Shown here piece by piece: positions 34,101 through 41,901 of a stretch of 64,000 bases of DNA. This DNA comes from an uncultured Campylobacter sp. (GTDB lineage: Bacteria > Campylobacterota > Campylobacteria > Campylobacterales > Campylobacteraceae). The notes under the pieces were generated by a model, which ran no database searches, was not told where the DNA came from, and saw nothing but the letters and a program-made list of their open reading frames with translations. Each line of letters starts with the position of its first letter. Position 1 is the stretch's first letter. Where the stretch lies: positions 1 through 64,000 of the forward strand of contig NZ_CALBWL010000026.1 in assembly GCF_937973075.1 (NCBI RefSeq), read 5' to 3'. The translations under genes and the position numbers were made by a program.

Positions 34101-35266
34101 CTTTTCTCCTTAAAATTTTGCGGCGATTTTAGCGAAATTTGATTAAATTTTTAGAATTTTATTTTGGATTGCCGGATTTTGCAGACGCGATCTATTTGGA
34201 ATTTGTCCTGAAATTTAAGGATGCCCGTCGCCTTTAAAATAGGATTGGGCTTTGTAATTTAGGGATAAAATTTAGCGGTGATTTCGCAGAATTTTATCGC
34301 GGCGTAAACGAGGCATTGCTGTGTGAAAGTAGTGGGTTTAATCCAAGCGTGGCGCTGTATAAACAAGGCGCCTCTGCGCCTAAATAAAGCGGGGGCGCGG
34401 TTTTAAATTTATGCTGCGTAGGCTACGATAAATCCGGCGGAATTTTATTTGCACTAAGCGCTCGGTTTGGGCGGATAAGAGCAATTTGAAATTTATGTTT
34501 TCGCACAAGGCCGTTTTTGGTTTGGGCAGATAAGAGCAGTTTGAAATTTGCGCAATCAAATCGCGCGATAAAATGGGCTCGGATGTCGCTATGATTTGAG
34601 GTGAGTCGCGCTAATCTTTGCAATGCAAAATTCTAATTGTTAGCTTAGTGGTAGCTCCTCACATCGCATCTTACGCTGTAGCGGAATCGCGTTTTATTAG
34701 AATTGAAATGATCACAGAAATGTCAAACGCCATAAGTGCTTTTTCTTAGAATTTATCTCGCGAAATTTCATTTGCGCGTCGGGATAAAATTTCAAATTGC
34801 AAGTCGCACCGTATCATTTTGGATGGAATTTTAAAATTTTACGTGTTTAGAATTTTAAAATTCGGCTACGCAAATCTACGCGATGAAATTTTAAGCTTAA
34901 AAATCCGCGCCGTTTTTGGAATTTTATATATGCTCTGACAGCTATAAAATTTTACACTTAGAATTTTATCGCTGCGGCAAGATTTGGTTGGACCGGGGTC
35001 TCGCATCGCCGTAGGATTTTTGGCGGCACGGAATTTTGCAGCACGCATCTAAATTTAGCTATGCAAAATTCGTAAAATTCTTTATCAGTATGGAATTTTA
35101 CAGCGCCGTTAAAACACATAAAGAATTCTGCGCAGGCCTCGCAAACTCTAACGAAAACTCCATTATTTGGAGGGTGCGGACTTTAAAGCAAGCGAGTAAA
35201 TTTTGCAGCGCAAAGCAGCGAGCGCCGAGTGTTCGCCGCTAGGGATTTCGCACCTGTGGCGCCCAT
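34101..35266. other. 1.17-kb gene-free spacer
   Basis: No convincing gene on either strand. The sequence is dominated by TTTAGAATTTTAAAATTC, GGAATTTTA and AAATTT motifs with several stop codons in every frame. It holds one direct repeat pair (separate entry). It may be decayed sequence or a repeat-rich intergenic region. Confidence 0.5.
34464..34549. repeat. 31-nt direct repeat, two copies
   Basis: Copies at 34464-34494 and 34519-34549 (period 55) differ at only two positions; each begins GGTTTGGGC and ends TTTGAAATTT. No coding frame spans them. Confidence 0.65.
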
Positions 35267-36526
35267 TTAGTCCTTTTTGGACTTTAGCTTGGCGATCGTT
35301 TCTTTTGCAGCCTCGTAAGCCTTAGCGCTCATCTCGCGCGCCCTTTCGCTTACGTTCTTGGCGACGTCAGAGCTTTTTAGCTCGGCAAATTTTTGGCTCA
35401 TCTTCTTTTCAAACTCGCTAAGCTCTTTTTTGATTGCGTCCAGTTTCTCGTCCAGATCGAGGTTTTCGATGATTTTGGCGCTTTTTTGGCTCAGCTCTTG
35501 AGTGATTTCGCGCGCTTTGGCGCTCGCCTTTTTTGCGCGCTCGCCAAGCTCGATCTCGCCGATTTTGGCGCTTAGTTGCTCGGCAAGATCGCTTGAAATT
35601 TTTCTAAATTTAGCCAGGTAGCCGCCGAATTCTTCATCGGCGATCCTCGCGATCTCGCTTTTAGCGGGCTCCTCCGAGCTTGCGACCGCGTCGCTTAGCA
35701 CGGCGCTAAATAGCTCGCTCATCTGCGAAATTTGAAGTCTTTCGTTCTCTAGGCTCTGTGCGTCGCTTGCTGGCGAGAAACTTAGCTCGTCGCGGTATCT
35801 TTCGGCGGCTTTGTTTATGCCGTCGTAGCAGCCTAAAATCGCGCCTCTAATCAGCGCAGAGGCGGTATTTTTGCTCTCGTTTGCGACGAAAATCGCGCGA
35901 TTTATGATGATTTTTGAAATTTCTTTAGTGCGGAATTTCGTAAATTCTCCGTCGCAGATAGCCGAAAATGCGATGTTTTTCGCCGTTTCGTGCGCGGTAT
36001 CCTCGATGTCGGTTCCGCTTTCGAGCACGCTTATGAAGGCTAGTTCGCTTGCTTCTTTTAGCACGTCCGCAAGCGGAAGTTTGCTCGCGATCGCTCGCTG
36101 TAGCGCCGAGCCTATGCGTTCTTTTAGCTCCGCTTCGCTTGCGTTTTGCAGCGCGGTATCCAGATCATCGTAGCTGCGCAAAACAAGTGCTTTAATAGCC
36201 TTTTGCTTACAAGCGATCTTTTTGCGCAGATCGTCGTAGTCGTAGATGAGCTTGTAAAGCCCCTGCTCGTCCTCGTCGCACAGCGCCTTTTTAACGCCGT
36301 TAAGTAGGGCTTCTGCCGTCTCATCGCTAAGCGCGCCCGCGTCTTTTAACTCGGCTGCGAAGTCTAGGATTAATTGCGTGCTTTTGGCGCTTTTACTCTC
36401 GTCGTCAAGCTCACACAAAGCCTTCGTGGCTTCTTGCAAGGCGAGCTCTTGCACATATGAGGCTAGCTCGGCTTGTGAAATTTGCGCGAGATCGGTGCCG
36501 AATTTTTTGATTATTGCTTCTTTCAT
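35267..36526 (-). CDS. Hypothetical helical/coiled-coil protein
   Basis: 419 residues from the ATG at 36526, chosen because CAGGAGATGAA lies before it; a GTG 15 bases earlier overlaps that site. The protein is almost wholly Ala/Glu/Lys/Leu/Ser-rich helix, with long coiled-coil-like stretches at about 260-415 (KISSDLAEQLSAKIGEIELGER and SAKAREITQELSQKSAKI) and KAYEAAKETIAKLKSKK at the end. No signal peptide or membrane segment. The family is not recognised. It is the last gene of a moaC-DUF493 run, 11 bases after the preceding stop, so it is probably co-transcribed. Confidence 0.75.
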   Translation of the reverse strand: MKEAIIKKFGTDLAQISQAELASYVQELALQEATKALCELDDESKSAKSTQLILDFAAELKDAGALSDETAEALLNGVKKALCDEDEQGLYKLIYDYDDLRKKIACKQKAIKALVLRSYDDLDTALQNASEAELKERIGSALQRAIASKLPLADVLKEASELAFISVLESGTDIEDTAHETAKNIAFSAICDGEFTKFRTKEISKIIINRAIFVANESKNTASALIRGAILGCYDGINKAAERYRDELSFSPASDAQSLENERLQISQMSELFSAVLSDAVASSEEPAKSEIARIADEEFGGYLAKFRKISSDLAEQLSAKIGEIELGERAKKASAKAREITQELSQKSAKIIENLDLDEKLDAIKKELSEFEKKMSQKFAELKSSDVAKNVSERAREMSAKAYEAAKETIAKLKSKKD

Positions 36527-36537
36527 TTCATCTCCTG

Positions 36538-36798
36538 TCACAATACATATTTAAAGTGGACTTTTAAGCGCTCGAAAATTTCGTTTCGATGCAAGTCGTC
36601 TTTAACGAAAACGCTTACGTTGAAGCTCATATATTTGCCGCCGTTTGAAAAGCGCGAAAAGTCTATTTTGTAATTTTCGCCCTTTAAAATTTCATCGATC
36701 TGCTCGCGCTTTTGGGTAGTCGCGTCTAGGACTACTTTATATTCCCAAAAGAGCGGATAGTCGATTTTTGGCTTTTCAGCCCCTAATATACACGCCAC
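36538..36798 (-). CDS. DUF493 (YbeD/HP0495-like) protein
   Basis: 86 residues. The pattern PLFWEYKVVLDATTQ, then SFNVSVFVKDDLHRNEIFERL matches DUF493, small ferredoxin-like regulatory-fold proteins such as E. coli YbeD and H. pylori HP0495. The ATG at 36798 overlaps the 3' end of moaC by 23 bases. The true function is unknown. It lies between moaC and the helical protein in one apparent operon. Confidence 0.82.
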   Translation of the reverse strand: MACILGAEKPKIDYPLFWEYKVVLDATTQKREQIDEILKGENYKIDFSRFSNGGKYMSFNVSVFVKDDLHRNEIFERLKVHFKYVL

Positions 36799-37246
36799 TC
36801 TTGCCCCCCTCTTTGCGTTGCAGCACGATGTCGGTAATCTGCATCGATTTATCTATCGCTTTTAGCATATCATAAATCGTCAGTAGCCCCACGCTCACGC
36901 CCGTTAGCGCTTCCATCTCGACGCCCGTTTTGCCCGTGATTTTTACAGTTACGAAAAGCTTAAATGCGCACTCGCTCGCAAGCTCCTCAATATCGGTTTT
37001 AATCGAAGTAATCGTAAGCGGATGGGTCATGGGTATGAGTTCGCTCGTCTTTTTAGCGCCCATTATCGCGGCAACGACGGCAGTTTGAAGCACGGGGCCT
37101 TTTTTGGCCGTGTTTTGCTTGACGGCGGCAAAAGCCTCCGCGCTCATTCGTATGATGCCGCTAGCGGTGGCTACGCGCTCGCTATCATCCTTGGCGCCGA
37201 CATCTACCATGCGTGGCATATTGTTTTCGTCGATATGTGTAAGCAT
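36776..37246 (-). CDS. moaC: Cyclic pyranopterin monophosphate synthase MoaC
   Basis: 156 residues from the ATG at 37246, preceded by CAAGGAATTTT. An upstream extension of the frame to 37357 is ruled out because it runs through a small-RNA terminator. MoaC converts the MoaA product to cyclic pyranopterin monophosphate in molybdenum cofactor synthesis. Signature segments are MVDVGAKDDSERVATASG, ELIPMTHPLTITS and GKTGVEMEALTGVSVGLLTIYDMLKAIDK. The cofactor is needed by the two molybdopterin reductases of this window. Confidence 0.97.
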   Translation of the reverse strand: MLTHIDENNMPRMVDVGAKDDSERVATASGIIRMSAEAFAAVKQNTAKKGPVLQTAVVAAIMGAKKTSELIPMTHPLTITSIKTDIEELASECAFKLFVTVKITGKTGVEMEALTGVSVGLLTIYDMLKAIDKSMQITDIVLQRKEGGKSGVYIRG

Positions 37247-37271
37247 AAAATTCCTTGCAGTTTTTGGCGGG

Positions 37272-37277
37272 ATTATA
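37272..37277 (-). promoter_or_regulatory. -10 box of moaC
   Basis: TATAAT on the minus strand in TGCTATAATCCC, 26 bases before the moaC start and downstream of the small-RNA terminator, so moaC has its own promoter. Confidence 0.6.
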
Positions 37278-37293
37278 GCAGAATTTCGGGCAT

Positions 37294-37324
37294 AAAAAAA
37301 GCCCGAGCTTTTAAACTCGGGCTT
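37294..37324 (-). terminator. Rho-independent terminator of the small RNA
   Basis: On the minus strand AAGCCCGAG and CTCGGGCTT form a 9-bp stem around an 8-nt loop, followed by a run of seven T (37294-37300). Confidence 0.85.
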
Positions 37325-37356
37325 CATACAAAAAGGAGGTTTTATCTTGTCGGACA
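37294..37356 (-). ncRNA. Candidate small RNA with CCUCC tract, upstream of moaC
   Basis: On the minus strand a TATAAT box (37363-37368) is followed by about 62 bases ending in a Rho-independent terminator. The transcript would have a small 5' hairpin (UUGU-CCG-ACAA), a single-stranded middle AAAACCUCCUUUUUGUAUG, and the terminator. The CCUCC tract is complementary to Shine-Dalgarno AGGAGG and is exposed, the usual design of a trans-acting sRNA that blocks translation. The moaC promoter begins only after the terminator, so this is not simply the moaC leader. Ends are predicted, not measured. Confidence 0.65.
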
Positions 37357-37362
37357 AAGACG

Positions 37363-37368
37363 ATTATA
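37363..37368 (-). promoter_or_regulatory. -10 box of the candidate small RNA
   Basis: GTAGTATAATCG on the minus strand, preceded by T-rich sequence (TTTATTTCTATTTACTGTTTAG), the Campylobacter sigma-70 pattern. A start of transcription near 37356 is predicted. Confidence 0.6.
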
Positions 37369-37852
37369 CTACCTAAACAGTAAATAGAAATAAAATATAT
37401 CCTTTTTAGGCGAACTCTTTCGCGCTTAATTTATAGCCGTTTTTAAAATTTAATGGCATGCTATGGCGCGCTATGTGGGAATTTGAATGGGTAGCAAAAT
37501 AAAACCGAGCCAAAGAGCGACTAAATTTAAAGCGGACGTTAAAGAGCAAAGACAAAATTTAAAGCAGAGTTTGTGGTTATTTTGGCTCAATATGGACGAT
37601 CAAAAGAGCAGAGCAGAGCGCTCTGCAGAGGCAGCATAAATAAAATGCTACAAAGAAGCGGCTTAAATTTAAACGCCGTCTTGCTCTAAATTTAAGCTCG
37701 TTTTGCCTAAGCTCAAGACCTCGCGCGCAATGCAGTATAAATTTAAATTCTTCACGCGAGCGCTGTAGTGCGCAGGCGCGGATTAAAATAGCGCGCGCGA
37801 ATTTAAACATCGCCGCGTTAAAATCCGGCCTGTATTTTAAATTTAGCCTAGT
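37369..37852. other. Spacer, no gene supported
   Basis: About 480 bases. An open frame at 37577-37810 has Arg/Leu/Cys-heavy composition without a ribosome binding site and is left out. AAATTTAAA motifs recur. Confidence 0.4.
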
Positions 37853-38299
37853 TTAAATTTTAAACGTTTTTAGCAGGCTGCCTAAATTTAACCCCTTGTC
37901 TTCGCCGTTTGCGCCGCCTCCTAAAAGATCGCCCAAAAAGCTACTTGCGTCGTTGATATCGATTTTGCCATCGCCGTTAAGGTCGAGCTTGGCGCTTGCG
38001 ATTTTGCCGATCAGCGCGCTAAAATCCACGCCTTTGCTATCGACAGTGTTTGCTTGCACGTCCTCGCCGCCGCCCAAAAGTCCGCCCAGCATCGAGCCTA
38101 GCGAGCTAGATCCGCCGCTTTCGTTTTTGCTTAAAAAATTTGAGCTGATGCCCGCAATTATCGCATTTATCTGATCGTCGGGCAGGTCCACGCCTAAAAA
38201 TTTTTCGATAAAAGCGACCGGACCGCTTTGAAATTCTCTTAAATTTTTATCGTCGCTTTTGAGCGCAGAGACCATATTTACAAGTCCGTTTATGTCCAT
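37853..38299 (-). CDS. Hypothetical protein with one EF-hand/dockerin-like loop
   Basis: 148 residues. The C-terminal part has a calcium-loop match LDLNGDGKIDINDASSFL near residues 107-124 with D, N, D, I, D and D at the expected ligand positions. The middle is Gly/Ser-rich (GGSSSLGSMLGGLLGGG near 62-78). The N-terminus is helical (MDINGLVNMVSALKSDDKN). No signal peptide is evident. Its start directly abuts the stop of the UPF0339 gene, so the two are coupled. Function unknown. Confidence 0.75.
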   Translation of the reverse strand: MDINGLVNMVSALKSDDKNLREFQSGPVAFIEKFLGVDLPDDQINAIIAGISSNFLSKNESGGSSSLGSMLGGLLGGGEDVQANTVDSKGVDFSALIGKIASAKLDLNGDGKIDINDASSFLGDLLGGGANGEDKGLNLGSLLKTFKI

Positions 38300-38662
38300 T
38301 TACGCCTCCTTGATCTTGGCTTTCGGAGCCTGTTTTACGATAAGCTCTATTACTTTTAGAGCGTCCGCTTTGGCTTCAAAATCTTTGCTAACGGCGATGA
38401 TCTGTCCGTTGCTGGCCGTTAGGCGAAAGCGAACCTTGTCTGCTTTATCGGTGTAAAGCTCAAATTTTGGATTGTTTAGCTTTTCTCCGCCCGCGATTTG
38501 ATCCTCGATCTTATTTAGTGCGGCGTTTTTTGCGACGCTTTCGATGCCGTTTTTGCAAGCGGCCTTGCTCGTGTAAACCTCGGAGGTACATAGCACGTGT
38601 CCGTCATAAAGTAGATCGAATTTGCAGCCGTCTTTGGCGTCTTTGATTAAAAACTCAGCCAT
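38300..38662 (-). CDS. UPF0339/DUF1508 (YegP-like) protein
   Basis: 120 residues made of two related repeats: the first with FLIKDAKDGCKFDLLYDGHV..YTSKAACKNGIESV, the second with FELYTDKADKVRFRLTASNGQIIAVSKDFEAKADALKVI. This two-copy DUF1508 layout is that of YegP (UPF0339), a small protein of unclear role. GAAAGGATGAAAA precedes the start. The EF-hand gene follows without a gap. Confidence 0.85.
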   Translation of the reverse strand: MAEFLIKDAKDGCKFDLLYDGHVLCTSEVYTSKAACKNGIESVAKNAALNKIEDQIAGGEKLNNPKFELYTDKADKVRFRLTASNGQIIAVSKDFEAKADALKVIELIVKQAPKAKIKEA

Positions 38663-38778
38663 TTTTCATCCTTTCGTAGAAGATATCGTTATTTTAGCTA
38701 AAATTTTAATAAATATTTTTAATAGGTGCGGAATTTTCTGCTAAAATTGCGCACAAATTTCATTTACAAAGGAACATA

Positions 38779-39258
38779 ATGATAAAGGCTCTACGTTTTA
38801 GCTTGATTTTAGCTGCTACTTTAGGATTTGGTGCGGATGATAGCGATGCATTATTTAAGGACATAAGGACGCGTCTGGGTTGCAATCTAGCCGCACAGGA
38901 CTGCGAGACTAACGCTGGCGGGCAGAAGGCGCTCTTTAGCGTGGCGCGCCATCCGATCGAAGCGGGAGCAAACGAGCTAAAAATAAGCGGAATTTCGCGT
39001 GAGCTGAAAAATCCGAGCGTTAAAATTTCGGGCGTGAGTATGAATATGGGCAATGCGGAATTCCCGCTAAAGCGCAGCGCAGACGGCTATGAAGCGATGC
39101 TTGACGTTGCAGTGTGCACGCATGCCGTAATGCGCTACAAGCTTGAAATTTACGAGGATGGCGAGCCTAGTGGGCTTTTTGTGTATTTTGATCTGCGAAA
39201 GCGTGCTACGGATCGAGACCGCGGCGAAGACATCCACTTGCATCACCACGAGCATTAG
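38779..39258 (+). CDS. Exported YtkA/FixH-like protein with His-rich tail
   Basis: 159 residues with a signal peptide (MIKALRFSLILAATLGFGAD). The middle segment SGVSMNMGNAEFPLKRSADGYEAML, then CTHAVMRYKLEIYEDGE resembles the YtkA/FixH-type immunoglobulin-like domain. Three cysteines lie at about residues 35, 41 and 114. The C-terminus DIHLHHHEH is histidine-rich and likely metal binding. A role in copper or other metal handling is inference. CAAAGGAACATA precedes the start. Transcribed alone. Confidence 0.6.
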   Translation: MIKALRFSLILAATLGFGADDSDALFKDIRTRLGCNLAAQDCETNAGGQKALFSVARHPIEAGANELKISGISRELKNPSVKISGVSMNMGNAEFPLKRSADGYEAMLDVAVCTHAVMRYKLEIYEDGEPSGLFVYFDLRKRATDRDRGEDIHLHHHEH

Positions 39259-39670
39259 ACGCGCCCCGTTTGTGCGCGGGGAAAATTTACGCTTTTTTGA
39301 GACGTCTGCTAAAATTTACACGTTGCTCGAAAAAAATTTTATAAATTCTAAAGCGTCGCTCGCGATAAATTTTATGTATCTTTCGAGCGACGCACGTCGC
39401 GGGCAGATACGGGTGCCTGTGCGGCTCGCCGTAACGACCTGGGCGCGCTTCATGGGCGTTTGCAAGCACGTCATTATAAAAATCCCTGCGATTTACCGTA
39501 CATTCGCCGCATATGTTTCGTAACCGCTACCGCAGCACATCAAATTTAGCCCCTCGCCGCCTTTAAATTTTAAAATTTTTAAAATTCGCTTGCGTTTCAT
39601 ACGCCTAACCTATGCGGAATTTTGAAATTCCTTGTATAATCTGAAACAAATTTTAAATCTAAGGAAAGCC
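39259..39670. repeat. Spacer with a 10-bp inverted repeat
   Basis: GCGTCGCTCG (39353-39362) and CGAGCGACGC (39384-39393) are perfect arms around a 21-nt AT-rich loop; a small nested hairpin GCGAC-GCAC-GTCGC follows at 39387-39400. CCCCG/CGGGG just after the upstream gene (about 39264-39281) followed by a T-run may be its terminator. No gene is seen. Confidence 0.5.
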
Positions 39671-40513
39671 ATGCAAATATTAAGACAAAAGCACTTTAGC
39701 GGCGAGCGCGCGCTATTTTGCGCAAAGGATCTGCGGATCGAAAATTCCGTCTTCGGCGAGGGCGAGTCGCCGCTAAAACACAGCGCAAATATCGTCGCGC
39801 AAAACTGTAAATTTGAGTGGAAATATCCGTTTTGGTACGCCGAAAATATCCGCGCGCAGGACTGCTTATTCGACGAGGTCGCGCGCGCAGGGATCTGGTA
39901 TAGCCGCGGCGTAGTGCTAAAAGACTGCCTCTACGGCGCGCCCAAGGGGCTTCGCCGCGTAAAAGATGCCGCGCTGCAAAACGTAGAATTTCATGATGCG
40001 CAAGAGACCTTGTGGCACTGCAGCGACGTGTCGCTTAAAAACGTTACCGCAAAGGGCGCGTATTTTGGGCTTGATTGCGAAAACTTAAGCATCGAAAATC
40101 TATCGCTCTTCGGGGATTACTGCTTTGACGGCTGTAGAAACGTAACGATCAAAAACTCCAAACTCCTATCCAAGGACGCGTTTTGGAACTGCGAAAATAT
40201 CCTCATCGAGGACTGCTTCATCGCGGGCGAATACTTCGGCTGGAATTCTAAAAACGTAAAGCTGCGAAACTGCAAGATAGAGAGCCTGCAGGGCTTTTGC
40301 TATATGCAAAATTTACTCTTGCAAGACTGCGAGCTTATAAATACGACGCTAGCGTTTGAATACAGCGACGTCCGTGCCGAGGTAAAAGGCGCAATCGATA
40401 GCGTCAAAAATCCAAGCAGCGGGCTAATTCGCGCGGTAAGCATCGGCGAACTGATCCTAGACGGCGCAACGGACGCGTCTAAAACTGAAATCATTACTGA
40501 ATTAAGGGCGTAA
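39671..40513 (+). CDS. DUF3737 right-handed beta-helix protein
   Basis: 280 residues from the ATG at 39671 with CTAAGGAAAGCC before it; an upstream in-frame ATG at 39632 lacks a binding site. The repeat rhythm of about 19-22 residues with buried N/C positions (IENSVFGEGESPLK, AQNCKFEWKYPFWY, AQDCLFDEVARAGIWY, LKDCLYGAP) is that of the DUF3737 pectate-lyase-like beta helix, which often has conserved W-Y and C-D pairs. Function of the family is unknown. One base separates it from the PatB gene, so they form an operon. Confidence 0.88.
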   Translation: MQILRQKHFSGERALFCAKDLRIENSVFGEGESPLKHSANIVAQNCKFEWKYPFWYAENIRAQDCLFDEVARAGIWYSRGVVLKDCLYGAPKGLRRVKDAALQNVEFHDAQETLWHCSDVSLKNVTAKGAYFGLDCENLSIENLSLFGDYCFDGCRNVTIKNSKLLSKDAFWNCENILIEDCFIAGEYFGWNSKNVKLRNCKIESLQGFCYMQNLLLQDCELINTTLAFEYSDVRAEVKGAIDSVKNPSSGLIRAVSIGELILDGATDASKTEIITELRA

Positions 40514-40514
40514 G

Positions 40515-41708
40515 ATGGGACTTTTTGATTTTATAAGTGGCAAGGAGAAATACGACTTCGACACTCTGCCAAACCGCCGCGGCACGAAGTCGCTTAAATG
40601 GGACGTAGGCGAGAACGAGCTTCCGATGTGGGTCGCGGATATGGACTTTGCCGTAGCGCCCGAGATCATCGAGGCTCTGCAAAAGCGGCTAAATGAGCGG
40701 GTTTTGGGCTATTCGATTATCGATGATGAGTGGCGTAGCGCGTATCAAGGCTGGTGGCTCGCGCGCCACGATTATGAAATCCAAAAGGAGTGGCTGATCT
40801 ATGCCGGCGGCACGCTGCCTGCGATCGATTCGATCATCCGTAAGCTCACCTCGCCCGCCGAAAACGTGCTGCTGATGAGCCCCGTTTATAACTGCTTTTA
40901 CTACTGCATCAAAAATGCCGCCCGCGTGTCGATAGAAAACGAGCTTGCCTACGCTAACGGTGATTATAGCATCGATTGGGAGGATCTACAGGCTAAGCTC
41001 GCCGATCCACAGACGACGCTTTTTATCCTTTGCAACCCTCACAATCCGGTCGGCCGCACCTTTAGCAGGGACGATCTCGCCCGTATCGGCGAACTGTGCG
41101 AGAAGCACGGCGTGACGGTGCTTAGCGATGAGGTGCATTGCGATCTGACCGAGCCGGGCGTGCGTTACACGCCATTTGCTGCGGCAAGTAAAATTTGCGA
41201 GAGGATCTCGGCCAGCATAATCGCGCCAACCAAGGCGTTTAACATCGCAGGGCTGCAAAGCGCGGCAGTTTTTGCCGCGGATAAGCGCTTGCGTCATAAA
41301 ATTTCAAAGGCGCTAAATTCCGACGACATCGCCGAGCCGAATTTTTTCGGCGTCCAGGGCGCTATCGCCGCATTTACGAAGGGTGCGGCGTGGCTGGATG
41401 CTCTGCGCGAATACCTCAGCGAAAATCGTAAATTCGCGACGGAATTTATCGCGCGTGAGCTTCCGCAGGTGCGCGTCGTGCCGCAAGACGCGACCTATCT
41501 GATGTGGCTTGATGCGGGCGCTTACACGCAGGATAGCGCGGAGCTTGCGCGCTTCATCCGCGAAAAAACAGGGCTGTATCTCTCCTGCGGCGCGCAATAC
41601 GGCAAGGGCGGCGAGAAATTTTTGCGCCTAAATATCGCGACCTCTAGGGCGCTGCTAAAAGACGGGCTAGGACGGCTGAAAGAGGTGCTAAAGATTTGCC
41701 TGCATTAA
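40515..41708 (+). CDS. PatB/MalY-type PLP-dependent C-S lyase
   Basis: 397 residues, fold-type I aminotransferase family. The PLP lysine is K240 in IIAPTKAFNIAGLQS; other signatures are MWVADMDFAVAPEI near 38-51, NPHNPVGRTF near 174-183 and SDEVHCDL near 204-211. MalY/PatB enzymes cleave cystathionine or cysteine conjugates to thiol, ammonia and pyruvate. Its start is one base after the DUF3737 stop with GGGCGTAAG upstream. The exact thiol substrate is not known. Confidence 0.93.
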   Translation: MGLFDFISGKEKYDFDTLPNRRGTKSLKWDVGENELPMWVADMDFAVAPEIIEALQKRLNERVLGYSIIDDEWRSAYQGWWLARHDYEIQKEWLIYAGGTLPAIDSIIRKLTSPAENVLLMSPVYNCFYYCIKNAARVSIENELAYANGDYSIDWEDLQAKLADPQTTLFILCNPHNPVGRTFSRDDLARIGELCEKHGVTVLSDEVHCDLTEPGVRYTPFAAASKICERISASIIAPTKAFNIAGLQSAAVFAADKRLRHKISKALNSDDIAEPNFFGVQGAIAAFTKGAAWLDALREYLSENRKFATEFIARELPQVRVVPQDATYLMWLDAGAYTQDSAELARFIREKTGLYLSCGAQYGKGGEKFLRLNIATSRALLKDGLGRLKEVLKICLH

Positions 41709-41901
41709 ACGAACTACGGCGCGGTAAAGACGAAATTTAAAATTTTATGGCGGCCAAATTTAAAGCGGCGGATTAAATTTTAAAATTTTGCGACAGGGCG
41801 CAAGCTTTACGCTAAATTTAGCGGCGATCAGGCGGCGCGCGAACGTTTAAATTACGCGCGACAAATAAACCGGCGGTTAAATGCGTTACAAAAGGCGGAT
41901 T

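Noticed and set aside
37247..37357. N-terminal extension of moaC to 37357
   Set aside because: It would run through the small-RNA terminator and a second promoter; the ATG at 37246 has a good ribosome binding site and gives the usual MoaC length.
37577..37810. 77-codon open frame on the minus strand
   Set aside because: Arises from GC-rich antisense of spacer motifs; no start signal.
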